Below are positions 36,186-48,136 of a stretch of 64,000 nucleotides of DNA, piece by piece (the first letter of the stretch is position 1; every line of letters begins with the position of its first letter). A program made the translations under genes and the position numbers. The DNA is from Guyparkeria hydrothermalis (GTDB taxonomy: Bacteria; Pseudomonadota; Gammaproteobacteria; Halothiobacillales; Halothiobacillaceae). The stretch covers positions 1,771,501-1,835,500 of the forward strand of contig NZ_JAJSED010000001.1 in assembly GCF_023555385.1 (NCBI RefSeq), in the 5' to 3' direction. The notes under the pieces are model-generated. The model saw nothing but the letters and a program-made list of their open reading frames with translations, was not told where the DNA came from and made no database searches.

Positions 36186-37580
36186 ATGCAGCATTTCCCG
36201 ATGTGGCAGCAATGCATTGATCGCCTGGCCCAGGAACTGCCGAACGATCAGCTGACCATGTGGATATTTCCGTTGCAGGCCGAACAGGCCAGCGACAGTC
36301 AGTGGCTGCTGTGGGCGCCCAACCGGTTTGCGGTCGACTGGATCGAGCAGAAGCTGCTGGAACGGATTCGACTGCATGCCCGCGAGATATCCGGGCAGCC
36401 CGAACTCGACGTGTCATTGCGCATCGGCGAAGCCGGTCGGCCCAAGGCGTCCCCGGCGCCGCGTAAATCCGAGCCCCCCAAGCCCCAACCGCAAGCGACC
36501 GTTCCCGAACCACCTCAAGCCGAACCGGTGGAGCCGGGCGACAACAACGAGGAAGGCTTCTCCCACAACCTCAACCGCGGTTTCACCTTCGAGACCTTCG
36601 TCCAGGGCAAGTCCAACCAGCTGGCCTGCGCAGCGTCCCAGCAGGTCGCGGCGAATGCCGGCGCCAGTTACAACCCGCTGCTCATCTATGGCGGCGTTGG
36701 CCTGGGCAAGACCCACCTGATGCATGCGGTCGGCAACCAGATCATCGACCAGCAGGCCGACAAGCGAGTGATCTACCTGCACAGCGAACGCTACGTGCAG
36801 GAGATGATCACCGCCATCCGCAACAACAACACCGAACAGTTCAAGAACTTCTACCGTGGCATCGACGCGCTGCTGATCGACGACATCCAGTTCTTCGCCA
36901 CCAAGCCGCGCAGCCAGGAGGAGTTCTTCCACACCTTCAACGCGCTGATCGAGCAGGGCAAGCAGATCGTGATGACCTGCGACCGCTACCCGAAGGAGAT
37001 CGAGGGGCTCGAGGAGCGTCTCAAGTCACGTTTCGGCTGGGGTCTGACGGTGGCAGTCGAACCGCCGGACATGGAAACCCGCGTGGCCATCCTGCACAGC
37101 AAGGCCGAGCAGTCGGGCATCGATCTCGACTCTGATGTCGCCTTCTTCATCGCCCGACGTATCCAGGCGAACATCCGCGAGCTCGAGGGTGCGCTGCGAC
37201 GCGTGATCGTAACCACGCAGTTCTCCAAGCGACCGATCACGATCGAGTCGACCAAGGACGCGCTCAAGGACATGATCTCGGCGCATGCCAAGATGATCAC
37301 GCTCGACAACATCCAGCGCACGGTCGCCAAGTACTACAACGTGAAGATCCAGGATCTCACCGGCTCGCGCCGCACCCGCTCGATCGCCCGACCACGGCAG
37401 GTTGCCATGGCGCTGGCCAAGGAGCTGACCAGCCACTCCCTGCCGGAGATCGGCGAATCGTTCGGCGGACGCGACCACACCACTGTGCTGCATGCGGTGC
37501 GCAAGATCGAGGAACTGCGCGAGTCAGACAGCAAGATCAGCGACGACTACAACCTGCTCCGGCACACGCTCAACGTGTGA
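36186..37580 (+). CDS. dnaA: DnaA, chromosomal replication initiator
   Basis: DnaA binds DnaA boxes and melts the origin. The 464-residue protein has the four usual domains: DnaB/HobA-contacting N-terminus (about 1-80), a proline-rich linker (80-120), the AAA+ core with [15 protein letters not shown] near residue 169, IDDIQFF (Walker B) and the box VII arginine, and the DNA-binding domain with the [14 protein letters not shown] and [11 protein letters not shown] signatures. It is followed by the predicted origin and dnaN. Confidence 0.98.
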   Translation: MQHFPMWQQCIDRLAQELPNDQLTMWIFPLQAEQASDSQWLLWAPNRFAVDWIEQKLLERIRLHAREISGQPELDVSLRIGEAGRPKASPAPRKSEPPKPQPQATVPEPPQAEPVEPGDNNEEGFSHNLNRGFTFETFVQGKSNQLACAASQQVAANAGASYNPLLIYGGVGLGKTHLMHAVGNQIIDQQADKRVIYLHSERYVQEMITAIRNNNTEQFKNFYRGIDALLIDDIQFFATKPRSQEEFFHTFNALIEQGKQIVMTCDRYPKEIEGLEERLKSRFGWGLTVAVEPPDMETRVAILHSKAEQSGIDLDSDVAFFIARRIQANIRELEGALRRVIVTTQFSKRPITIESTKDALKDMISAHAKMITLDNIQRTVAKYYNVKIQDLTGSRRTRSIARPRQVAMALAKELTSHSLPEIGESFGGRDHTTVLHAVRKIEELRESDSKISDDYNLLRHTLNV

Positions 37581-37844
37581 GGCGGCGAGACTGGGGACAA
37601 ACAGGGAACCGTTGCAGGACAGAGGCTGGGAAAACTGTGGATGAAACGACGGATATCGAGTTTTCCACAAACGGTCCCAATCCATACACAACCCGTCCCA
37701 TGCTGTTCCGGAAATCTGTTAAGCAGCAAAACCGTCTGATACAAATGGATTTTTTGCACTTATCCAAAGGAAAACCGCTGCTTCACATTCATCATCATCA
37801 ACAGAACAAAAACATCTGTTACTGATTTAGAGGAATCGCCTGTC
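37581..37844. other. Predicted oriC region (dnaA-dnaN gap)
   Basis: This 264-bp gap is clearly AT-richer than its surroundings and has four DnaA-box-like 9-mers: TCATCCACA (37636-37644, minus), TTTTCCACA (37661-37669), CCATACACA (37682-37690) and TTATCCAAA (37760-37768). AT-rich segments lie at 37,730-37,770 and 37,785-37,835, the latter with a short CAT repeat. Gene orientation bias switches at this point. All boxes here are imperfect; the only perfect one is upstream of dnaA. Confidence 0.65.
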
Positions 37845-38954
37845 ATGCAATTGACCGTCAACCGACCCGACCTGCTGGACGCTATCAACCGGGTGATCGG
37901 TGGGGTGGAAAAGCGCCAAACCATGCCGATCCTGGGCAACCTCCTGATCGAGGTGGATGCCGATCGGCTTAAGCTCACCGCCACCGATCTCGAAATCCAG
38001 CTGGAAAGCGAAAGCCCGGCCCAAGTCAGCCAACCCGGCCGTACCACGGTCAATGCGCGCAAGCTGCACGACATCGTTCGCGCCATCCCGGCCGAATCGC
38101 AGATCGGACTGCGTCAGGAAGAAGGCTTCGTCATCGTCCAGGCGGGCCAGAGTGTTTTCCGCCTCGCCTGCCTCGCCGCCGACGAATTCCCGCGCATGGA
38201 AGGCACCACCGAAGAACACCGACTCGTACTGCCGCAGGATCGCCTTCGGGGACTGCTGGAAAAGACCCAGTTCTCCATGGCCCAGCAGGACGTGCGCTAC
38301 TTCCTCAACGGCTTGCTGTTCGAGGTCAGCCCCGAACGGATCCGTTGCGTGGCCACCGACGGACACCGTCTCGCCCTTGCCGAAACCGATACCGAACAGG
38401 CCGTCGGTGACACGCTACGCATCATCGTGCCGCGCAAGATGGTCATGGAGCTGATGCGCGCACTCGACCGGGACGACGAGAGCGCTGTCGAGCTAATGGT
38501 CAGTACCCAGCAGATCGAACTGAAACTCGCCCACCAGCGCATGGTGAGCAAGCTGATCGACGGGCGTTTCCCCGACTACGATCGCGTCATCCCGAAGAAC
38601 AACAGCAAGCAGGTTCACGTCGACCGCGAGACCCTCAAGCAGGTACTTCAGCGGGCTGCGGTGCTCAACACCGACCGCTTCGCCGGTGCGCACTACCATC
38701 TGCAGGCCGACCGGCTGGCGATCGAGGCGATCAACAGCGACCAGGAAACCTCTCGCGAGGAAATTCCGGTCCACTACCAGGGCGACGATCTCAAGATCGC
38801 CTTCAATATCAGCTACATGCTGGCAATCCTCTCCCACTTGGACGACATGCAGGTCCGCATGGACTTCGAAACGCCGGAATCCAGCGCCCTGATCCAGCCG
38901 ACCGACGAGGAAGCCGTTCGGACCCGTTACGTCCTGATGCCGATGAAGATTTAA
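37845..38954 (+). CDS. dnaN: DnaN, DNA polymerase III beta sliding clamp
   Basis: DnaN forms the ring clamp that tethers polymerase III and recruits repair factors. The 369-residue protein starts MQLTVNRPDLLDAINRVIGG, has the KRQTMPILGNLLIE block, three repeated clamp domains, RFPDYDRVIP, and ends in the conserved YVLMPMKI. Length matches E. coli (366). recF follows after ten bases. Confidence 0.98.
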   Translation: MQLTVNRPDLLDAINRVIGGVEKRQTMPILGNLLIEVDADRLKLTATDLEIQLESESPAQVSQPGRTTVNARKLHDIVRAIPAESQIGLRQEEGFVIVQAGQSVFRLACLAADEFPRMEGTTEEHRLVLPQDRLRGLLEKTQFSMAQQDVRYFLNGLLFEVSPERIRCVATDGHRLALAETDTEQAVGDTLRIIVPRKMVMELMRALDRDDESAVELMVSTQQIELKLAHQRMVSKLIDGRFPDYDRVIPKNNSKQVHVDRETLKQVLQRAAVLNTDRFAGAHYHLQADRLAIEAINSDQETSREEIPVHYQGDDLKIAFNISYMLAILSHLDDMQVRMDFETPESSALIQPTDEEAVRTRYVLMPMKI

Positions 38955-38964
38955 GCGGTTCGAT

Positions 38965-40035
38965 GTGACCCGACTGGTGCAATTGCACGTGGAGCGGTTT
39001 CGCAACCTCGAGCCGCTCGATCTCGAACCCGCATCCGGCATCAATCTGATCAGCGGGGCCAACGGCGCGGGCAAGACCAGCCTCCTGGAGGCGATCCATA
39101 CGCTCAGCCTCGGCCGCTCGTTTCGAGGCAACAATCCCGCGGAGCTGATCCGGCACGGCGAGAACGACTTCCTGTTGCGAACCGAGGTCGGCGGGCAATC
39201 GTCTACGGGAACCCACCGGCTGGCGCTGCAGCGCGATCGGCGCAGCATGACCTTGCGCGTCGACCAGGAGAATGTCGCCCGACTCAGTGAACTCGCCCGG
39301 CTGCTGCCGGTACTCGCTCTCCACCCGCAGTCGGACGATCTCGTGCTGGGTTCGCCCGAATACCGGCGACGGTTTCTCGACCGGGTGGGGTTCTATGCCC
39401 GTCCCGACTTCCATTCCGTCCACCGCGATTTCCAGCGGGCGCTCAAGCAGCGCAATGCGCTGCTGCGTCGCGGTCGGAACGAACCCGCCTGGGATCAGCT
39501 CTACCTGGAGACTGCCGGTGAGCTGGAGGCGGCCCGACGCGCGGTTCTCGCTGAACTGGAAGCACGCGTCGACGGTCTCATCGACCGAATGCTGCCGGGC
39601 AGCCGGCTGACGTTGCGTTACCTGCCCGGCTACCGTCAGGACCTCGATCTCGTCGAGGCACTGCGTCAGGGCGTCGATCGCGAGCGTGACCAGCAGGCCA
39701 GCCTGTTCGGTCCGCACCGCGCCGATCTGCGCATTGCGCTTGATGACCACGATGCGCGCCAGGTCGCCTCACGCGGCCAGATCAAGATGCTGGTCGTGCT
39801 GCTGCACCTGGCCGTCCTCGATCTGTGGACGAGCGTGCGTGGCGAACCGGCGGTGGTGCTGTTCGACGATCTCGCCTCGGAGCTGGACGCCGGCAATCGC
39901 CGGCGCGTGCTCGACTACCTCGGCGAGAGTGGTCACCAGGTGTTCGTCAGCGTCATCGCCCCGGATGCGATCGACGGCGAGGGCGACATCCAGGCCCGAT
40001 TCATGGTCGACGGCGGGCAGGTAACGACGCTCTGA
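38965..40035 (+). CDS. recF: RecF, gap-repair ATPase
   Basis: RecF is an SMC-like ATPase that loads RecA at gaps with RecO and RecR. The 356-residue protein has HVERFRNLEPLDLEPASGIN, Walker A SGANGAGKTSLLEA, the FGPHRADLRI signature region and Walker B AVVLFDDLASELD. The start is GTG 38965; an ATG two bases earlier is out of frame. The dnaA-dnaN-recF-gyrB order is the conserved one. Confidence 0.96.
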   Translation: MTRLVQLHVERFRNLEPLDLEPASGINLISGANGAGKTSLLEAIHTLSLGRSFRGNNPAELIRHGENDFLLRTEVGGQSSTGTHRLALQRDRRSMTLRVDQENVARLSELARLLPVLALHPQSDDLVLGSPEYRRRFLDRVGFYARPDFHSVHRDFQRALKQRNALLRRGRNEPAWDQLYLETAGELEAARRAVLAELEARVDGLIDRMLPGSRLTLRYLPGYRQDLDLVEALRQGVDRERDQQASLFGPHRADLRIALDDHDARQVASRGQIKMLVVLLHLAVLDLWTSVRGEPAVVLFDDLASELDAGNRRRVLDYLGESGHQVFVSVIAPDAIDGEGDIQARFMVDGGQVTTL

Positions 40036-40134
40036 GCGGACCGCAGCCGCGCCCGGATCGGGGCCGGTCAGTCGAACAGAGGTTCGGCGTGGAAAATGGT
40101 ATGATCACAAGGTTTAGAAATACCGTCGGAGTGA

Positions 40135-42636
<2,502 letters not shown>

Positions 42637-42698
42637 CCCGCGACAGGTAACATCAACCCAAGCCCGCCGAAGCGGGAGACCAAGGAGGCGTCTGGATC

Positions 42699-43271
42699 AT
42701 GGGCATCGCGCTGTCGATCATCGTTTTTCTGCTGGTGCTGATCCTCGTTTGGGGGATCGTGATCTACAACGGCCTGGTCCGGCTCAAGCACAACGTCTCG
42801 CAGGCCTGGTCGAACATTGATGTCCTGCTGCGCCAGCGTCACGACGAGCTGCCCAAGCTGGTCGAGACCGCCCGCCAGTACATGCACTACGAGCGCGACA
42901 CGCTCGAGCGGGTCATGGAAGCCCGGGCGGCTGTCAACGACGCGCAGCAGCGTGGTGACGTCGCCGCGTTGGGCGGTGCGGAGCAGAGCCTGCGCCTGGG
43001 GCTGGGCAACCTGTTCGCCGTCGCCGAGGCCTACCCGGAGCTCAAGGCCAACGAGACCTTCCAGCATCTGCAGCAGCGGATCACCGGTTTGGAGAACGAG
43101 ATCGCTGACCGGCGCGAGTTCTACAATGCCGCGGTCAACACCAACAATATCCGCATCGAGCAGTTTCCGGACGTCATGGTGGCGCAACTGTTCCGGTTCC
43201 GCGCCTTCCGCCTGCTGGAATTCGATCGCAAGACCACCGAAGACGTCGACATGAAGACCCTGTTCGGCTAA
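42699..43271 (+). CDS. lemA: LemA family membrane protein
   Basis: The 190-residue protein has one N-terminal membrane helix (LSIIVFLLVLILVWGIVIYN) and the LemA helical-bundle domain with LVRLKHNVSQAWSNIDVLL, RHDELPKLVE and AEAYPELKANETFQHLQ. LemA-type proteins are widespread and poorly understood; the N-terminal helix anchors a periplasm-facing bundle. It is followed after 25 bases by a GIDE-type membrane protein, a recurring partner. Confidence 0.92.
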   Translation: MGIALSIIVFLLVLILVWGIVIYNGLVRLKHNVSQAWSNIDVLLRQRHDELPKLVETARQYMHYERDTLERVMEARAAVNDAQQRGDVAALGGAEQSLRLGLGNLFAVAEAYPELKANETFQHLQQRITGLENEIADRREFYNAAVNTNNIRIEQFPDVMVAQLFRFRAFRLLEFDRKTTEDVDMKTLFG

Positions 43272-43296
43272 TCACCTCTCTCCCTCGGACCGCGCG

Positions 43297-44244
43297 ATGC
43301 TCGATGCCTTCCGAGACTGGCTGACCGGACTGGATTCGGGTTTCTACCTCGCAATCTGGGCTGGTGCCGCCATCCTCACGCTGGTTTTCCTCTTCCTCGG
43401 CTTTCGTACCCTGATCCGGGCCCGGATCATCGCGCATACCCCGACCTCCCGCCTGCGTTCGGCCGCCCAGGGATTCAACGAGATCGAAGGCACCGGACGG
43501 GCCGTGGACGACCATTCCCTCTACTCGCCGCTTTCCTTTACACCTTGCCTGTGGTTCGACATGACCATCGAGCGCCTGGAGTCGAGCGGCAAGAACCGTC
43601 GCTGGGTCACTGTCGAGCGGCGACGTAGCGACGCGGTCTTTCGTGTCGATGACGACACCGACGAGGCCTTCGTCGATCCCGATCACGCCCGGGTGATCCC
43701 GCATTCCCGACGTCGCTGGCGCGAGCGCGGTGTACGCCGAGGCTGGTCGACCGGCAGTTCGGCCGGATTCGGCGGCCAGGCACACCGCTACACCGAACAG
43801 CTGCTGCTGCCCGAACAGCCGCTGTACGTGCTTGGTTGGCTGGAGACCCGCGGCCATCGTAATGATGGTGGCAGTGATCTGGATGCCGTCGAGCAGCGGC
43901 GCCTGGATCTGTTGCGGGAGTGGAAGACAGATGAGACGGCACGACAGCGGTTCGACCTCGACGGAGACGGCGAGATATCCGAACGCGAGTGGTCGTGGGC
44001 GATGCGACTGGCACGTGCCCAGGCGCGACGGGACGTAAGCGATGCGGATCGCGAGCGGGTGAGCGCAAGCAATGTCGTGCACCTGATGCGTCGTCCGGAC
44101 AATGGGGATCCGTTCATCATCTCCGGCCTGCCGCAGGACAAGCTCGTGCGTCGCAAAACCCTCAAGGCGGGCGCGTTCATAACCGGGTCACTGGTTCTGT
44201 TCGTGTTCTGGTTGATCGCCCAGACCACACGCAGCGTCATCTAG
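43297..44244 (+). CDS. GIDE-domain (E3-ligase-like) membrane protein with an EF-hand
   Basis: The 315-residue protein has helices at about 16-38 and 290-311, leaving a large loop between them. The loop resembles the GIDE domain (GTGRAVDDHSLYSPLSFTPC ... RYTEQLLLPEQPLYVLGWLE) seen in mitochondrial MUL1-like ligases and in bacterial LemA partners; no RING finger is present. Residues 220-231 (DLDGDGEISERE) form a textbook EF-hand loop with D, D, D, E, S, E at the metal positions, so calcium binding is likely. Function is unknown; the LemA neighbour suggests one membrane complex. Confidence 0.78.
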   Translation: MLDAFRDWLTGLDSGFYLAIWAGAAILTLVFLFLGFRTLIRARIIAHTPTSRLRSAAQGFNEIEGTGRAVDDHSLYSPLSFTPCLWFDMTIERLESSGKNRRWVTVERRRSDAVFRVDDDTDEAFVDPDHARVIPHSRRRWRERGVRRGWSTGSSAGFGGQAHRYTEQLLLPEQPLYVLGWLETRGHRNDGGSDLDAVEQRRLDLLREWKTDETARQRFDLDGDGEISEREWSWAMRLARAQARRDVSDADRERVSASNVVHLMRRPDNGDPFIISGLPQDKLVRRKTLKAGAFITGSLVLFVFWLIAQTTRSVI

Positions 44245-44316
44245 CCCCGCGCAGTCAGCCGTTTCTGCGAGAATGGAGCGGATTTAACCAACCGATTTCG
44301 TCCAAGGCATCGCTCG

Positions 44317-45108
44317 ATGAATATCGCCAGCTGGAACGTCAATTCCCTCAAGGTTCGCCAACCCCAGGTACTGCAGTGGCTCGAGGAGCAGCCCGCCACG
44401 CTGCTCGGTCTGCAGGAGCTCAAGCAGCTTGACGAGGCCATCGATCGCGAGGCGATCGAGGCCGCCGGCTACCGGATCATCGCCAATGGTCAGAAGACCT
44501 ACAACGGCGTGGCCTGGGTCTACCCGGCCCATTGGCCGGAGCCCAGTGACATCGTCACCGATATCCCCGGTTTCGAGGATCCGCAGCGGCGGGTGATCGC
44601 TGCCACCTTCGGTGATCTGCGGGTGATCAACCTGTATGTCGTGAACGGCGAGGCCGTGGGATCCGAAAAGTACCAGTACAAGCTCGACTGGCTCGCGGCA
44701 CTGACGCAATGGCTAGCCGAGGAGGCCGGCCGTTACGATAAGCGTGTCGTGGTGGGGGATTTCAATATCGCGCCGACCGACGCCGACGTGCACGATCCCG
44801 AGGCATGGAATGAGCGCATCCTTTGCAGTACGCCTGAGCGCGACGCACTGGATCGTATTTTCGAGACCGGCCTGATCGACGCCTTCCGCCTGTTCGAGCA
44901 GCCGGAGAAGGCCTTTTCCTGGTGGGACTACCGGCAGGCAAACTATCGCCGCAACCGCGGACTGCGGATTGACCTGATCCTGATCAGCGAGGCGCTCCGG
45001 TCTAGTTCGAGTGCCTGCCGGATCGACGTCGATCCGCGTGGTTGGGAACGGCCGTCCGACCACGCGCCGGTGGTACTGGAACTCGAACAGGGCGCGCCCG
45101 GCAGCTGA
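44317..45108 (+). CDS. xth: Exodeoxyribonuclease III family AP endonuclease (first paralogue)
   Basis: The 263-residue protein belongs to the exonuclease III/APE family, which cuts DNA at abasic sites and removes 3' blocks. It shows NIASWNVNSLKVRQ, the metal-binding LGLQELK, YNGVAWVYP, VVVGDFNIAPTDADV, the FSWWDYRQANYRRNRGLRID block and the catalytic SDHAPVV. The WWDYR region and N-terminus are of the ExoA/Xth type common in proteobacteria. A second family member is at 61.3 kb. It is convergent with glnE. Confidence 0.92.
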   Translation: MNIASWNVNSLKVRQPQVLQWLEEQPATLLGLQELKQLDEAIDREAIEAAGYRIIANGQKTYNGVAWVYPAHWPEPSDIVTDIPGFEDPQRRVIAATFGDLRVINLYVVNGEAVGSEKYQYKLDWLAALTQWLAEEAGRYDKRVVVGDFNIAPTDADVHDPEAWNERILCSTPERDALDRIFETGLIDAFRLFEQPEKAFSWWDYRQANYRRNRGLRIDLILISEALRSSSSACRIDVDPRGWERPSDHAPVVLELEQGAPGS

Positions 45109-45123
45109 CCGGCTGCCGGTAGG

Positions 45124-48018
45124 CTAGCTCTCCGCCTCGCTTCCCGGCGGCGGGCAGCCCAGCAGCGATTGCCACTGTTGCACGACCGTCTCACGCTCGT
45201 CCTCGAACGCCTGCGCCTCGACGACCGATCGAGAACCCATCAGTGCCTGTCGATGTCCGGCATCGCGAAGGCTGCGGTAGGCCTGTGTCAGCGCCTCGCT
45301 CGCTTCGGCATCGATGAGTCCCGCTTGGCGCAGCGAGTCCAGCTGACGGATGTTGTCGGTGAAGGCGAGGATGTCCGGCGACTCGTGCGCATGACGCAAG
45401 AGCAGGTACTGCACCAGGAACTCGATGTCGGTGATCCCGCCGATGTCGCGCTTGAGGTGGAAGAAGCCGGTGGGTGTCGGCGTCTGGTTGTCGCGCATCT
45501 TGCGTCGCATGCCGACCACCGCCTCGCGCAGCTCCTCGGCATTGCGTGCCTGTGTGAGCGTGTCCCGGCGAATGCCGTCGAAGAACTCACCGACCCGCGG
45601 CGTGCCGGCAACGAATCGGGCCCGGCACATCGCCTGCACTTCCCACACCCAGGCGTGTTCGGCCTGATACTGCGCGAAGGCGTTCACGGACGAGACCAGC
45701 AGCCCGCCGACCCCATCGGGGCGCAGTCGCGTATCGACCTCGTAGAGCACGCCGGCCGGCGTGCGGATGCTCAAGGTGTGGATGATCTTCTGTGCCAGCC
45801 GGGCGAAGAACAGGCTGTTGTCGATCGACTTCTCGCCATCGGTCACCGCCTCGCGGTCGGTCGAATCGTGCAGGAAGACCAGGTCGAGGTCCGAGCCGTA
45901 GCCGAGTTCGATGCCGCCGAGCTTGCCGTAGCCGATGATGGCCAACCCCGGCGTGAAAGGTTCACCCGAGGCATCGAGTGCCTGAGGCCGGCCGTGGCGG
46001 CGTTCGACCTGCGCCCGTGTTCGCTCGTAGACGGCCTCGAGGATGACCTCGGCGATCCAAGTCAGCTGGTCGGAGACGCGCATCACCGGCAAGGCGCCGA
46101 CCACGTCCGCGGCGGCGACCCGCAGCGTGGCGAGCTGCTTGAAGCGACGCAGTTCGTCGAGACTGCGTTCCTCGTCATCGGGGCACTTGCCCAGCAGCTC
46201 GCCGAGTTCGTGTGCCAGCTCGGCCTTGTCGGGCGGTGCGTAGAGGGTCTCGGGGTCGATCAGCTCGTCGAGCAGGATGGGGTGCTGAGTAAGCAGTTCG
46301 GCGATCCACGGACTGCCGTGCACCAGCCGGACCAGCTGTCGTCGGGCCTGCGGCTGCTCGATCAGCAGCGCCACGTAGACCGAGCGGCGCAGGATCGCGG
46401 CGAGCAGATCGAGCATGCGCGAGAGCACCGCGACCTGGTCGCGGTATTCGCTGATGTCGCGCAGCAGGTCCGGCATGAGCTGATCGAGCCGCTGGGCGAC
46501 GGTGCCGTTGATCGCCGGTCCCTGTGTGTCCCGCCATGCCGAGAGATGACGTTCTAGTGTCTCGGGGTCCTCGAAGCCGGCCCGTTCGAGTATCTCGACG
46601 CGGTCGCCGGTCTCGCCCAGCCCGTTCCAGACGCGTTCGAGCGGATCCTCTTCCTCGTCGTCCTCGTTCGGCAGCCGCAGAACCTGCGAGAAATGGCCAT
46701 GGATACGGTCCCGGTGCTGATCCAGCGCCCAGAGGAATGCTCCCCAGTCGTCGTAGTGCATCGAGATCGCCAGCCGCAGCTGGTCGAACTTGTTGTCCGG
46801 CAGAATCTGCGTCTGGTGGTCGTAGAGCATCTGCAGCCGGTTCTCGGCGCGGCGTAGGAAATCGTAGCCCTCGCTCAGATCGGCGACGGTCGTCGGCTCG
46901 AGTTCGCCCATCTCCTCGAGTATCTGCAGGACCGGCATCAGCCGCCGTCCCTGCAGTTCGGGTTCGCGCCCGCCGCGCAGCAGCTGGAACAGCTGGCCGA
47001 TGAACTCGATCTCGCGGATGCCGCCGGGACCGAGCTTGATGTTGTTCTGCATGGCCGCGTCGGTCATCTCGCGCTCGATCAGGCGCTTCATCTCGCGCAG
47101 CTGGCTGAACGCGCCGAAATCGAGGTAACGGCGGAAGACGAACGGGCGCAGCATGTCCATCAGTTCCTCGCCGGCGGTGAAGTCGCCGGCGATCACGCGG
47201 GCCTTGATCCAGGCGTAGCGCTCCCACTCGCGGCCCTGGGTGGCGTAGTAGATCTCCAGCCCGTCGAAGCTCATGGCTAGCGGGCCTTCGTCTCCATTGG
47301 GACGCAGGCGCATGTCGACGCGGAAGACGAAGCCGTGACCGGTGACTTCGTCGAGTGACCGGATCAGTCGCTGACCGAGCCGGATAAAGTACTCGACGTT
47401 GCTCAGCGTCTTGCGGCCGTCGGTCTCGCCTTCGCTGGCATAAGCGAAGATCAGGTCGATATCGGATGAATAGTTGAGCTCGTCGCCACCGAGCTTCCCC
47501 ATGCCGATGACAACCAGCCCTACCGGATTGCCGTCGGCATCGCGCGGCTGACCGAAGCGCTCCTGGAGGTGATGCTCGTGGTAGGCCAGTGCCTCGGCCA
47601 CACAGAAGTCGGCCAGGCGGGACAGGGAGCGCAGCGTCGCGTCGGTGTCGTCGATTCCGAGCAGATCACGCCAGGCAATCAGGATCATCTCGCGCCGGCG
47701 CAGGCGCCGCAGCTCGCGGCCGAAGTCGGTGGCATCCAGTGCCAGCCGCTCCTCGCGCGAACCGGACAAAGCGGAAAAGCGCCGATCGAGGCCGTCGCCG
47801 AGAAAGTCGTCCTCGCAGCCGGCCATCACGTAGTCGAGAATGGCGGGCTCGGACGACAGGCTCTGCTGGATGAACGGGCTGCAACGCAGCACGTAGCGTA
47901 ATTGTTCGATATCGAAGTTGTCGCTGCTCGCATGGGCAGCCAGTCGTTCGATCAGTTCGTCATCCGGGGTGATTTCGTCGAGATCGGACACGGCGTCTTG
48001 GCGGAGTGAATCGGTCAT
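45124..48018 (-). CDS. glnE: GlnE, bifunctional glutamine synthetase adenylyltransferase/deadenylase
   Basis: GlnE adenylylates and deadenylylates glutamine synthetase in response to PII and glutamine. The 964-residue protein has two nucleotidyltransferase domains, each with the G-x-G-K-L-G-G...D-x-D signature: GMGKLGGDELNYSSDIDLIF in the N-terminal deadenylase half and GYGKLGGIELGYGSDLDLVF in the C-terminal adenylylase half, with the PII-binding helical regions between. E. coli GlnE has 946 residues. ATG 48018 is preferred to an upstream start that adds a low-quality leader. Confidence 0.96.
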   Translation of the reverse strand: MTDSLRQDAVSDLDEITPDDELIERLAAHASSDNFDIEQLRYVLRCSPFIQQSLSSEPAILDYVMAGCEDDFLGDGLDRRFSALSGSREERLALDATDFGRELRRLRRREMILIAWRDLLGIDDTDATLRSLSRLADFCVAEALAYHEHHLQERFGQPRDADGNPVGLVVIGMGKLGGDELNYSSDIDLIFAYASEGETDGRKTLSNVEYFIRLGQRLIRSLDEVTGHGFVFRVDMRLRPNGDEGPLAMSFDGLEIYYATQGREWERYAWIKARVIAGDFTAGEELMDMLRPFVFRRYLDFGAFSQLREMKRLIEREMTDAAMQNNIKLGPGGIREIEFIGQLFQLLRGGREPELQGRRLMPVLQILEEMGELEPTTVADLSEGYDFLRRAENRLQMLYDHQTQILPDNKFDQLRLAISMHYDDWGAFLWALDQHRDRIHGHFSQVLRLPNEDDEEEDPLERVWNGLGETGDRVEILERAGFEDPETLERHLSAWRDTQGPAINGTVAQRLDQLMPDLLRDISEYRDQVAVLSRMLDLLAAILRRSVYVALLIEQPQARRQLVRLVHGSPWIAELLTQHPILLDELIDPETLYAPPDKAELAHELGELLGKCPDDEERSLDELRRFKQLATLRVAAADVVGALPVMRVSDQLTWIAEVILEAVYERTRAQVERRHGRPQALDASGEPFTPGLAIIGYGKLGGIELGYGSDLDLVFLHDSTDREAVTDGEKSIDNSLFFARLAQKIIHTLSIRTPAGVLYEVDTRLRPDGVGGLLVSSVNAFAQYQAEHAWVWEVQAMCRARFVAGTPRVGEFFDGIRRDTLTQARNAEELREAVVGMRRKMRDNQTPTPTGFFHLKRDIGGITDIEFLVQYLLLRHAHESPDILAFTDNIRQLDSLRQAGLIDAEASEALTQAYRSLRDAGHRQALMGSRSVVEAQAFEDERETVVQQWQSLLGCPPPGSEAES

Positions 48019-48076
48019 TCGTCCGATGATACGCCCGTGGGAGCGCCCTTTGCAGAGGTCAGCCCGCGCGCCGGGC

Positions 48077-48110
48077 AAAAAAAACCCCGACCTCCTGCGA
48101 GGCCGGGGTT
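48077..48110 (-). terminator. Intrinsic terminator after the DsrE-like gene
   Basis: AACCCCG and CCTC (48083-48094) pair with GAGG and CGGGGTT (48099-48110) with one mismatch; on the minus strand the stem runs into eight T residues. It insulates glnE from the DsrE-like gene upstream. Confidence 0.85.
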
Positions 48111-48136
48111 CGTCACTCTGCGATTTGCCTGCCGGG

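Noticed and set aside
40078-40105. Possible gyrB promoter (TATGAT at 40100)
   Set aside because: The -10 is plausible but no -35 is found at usual spacing.
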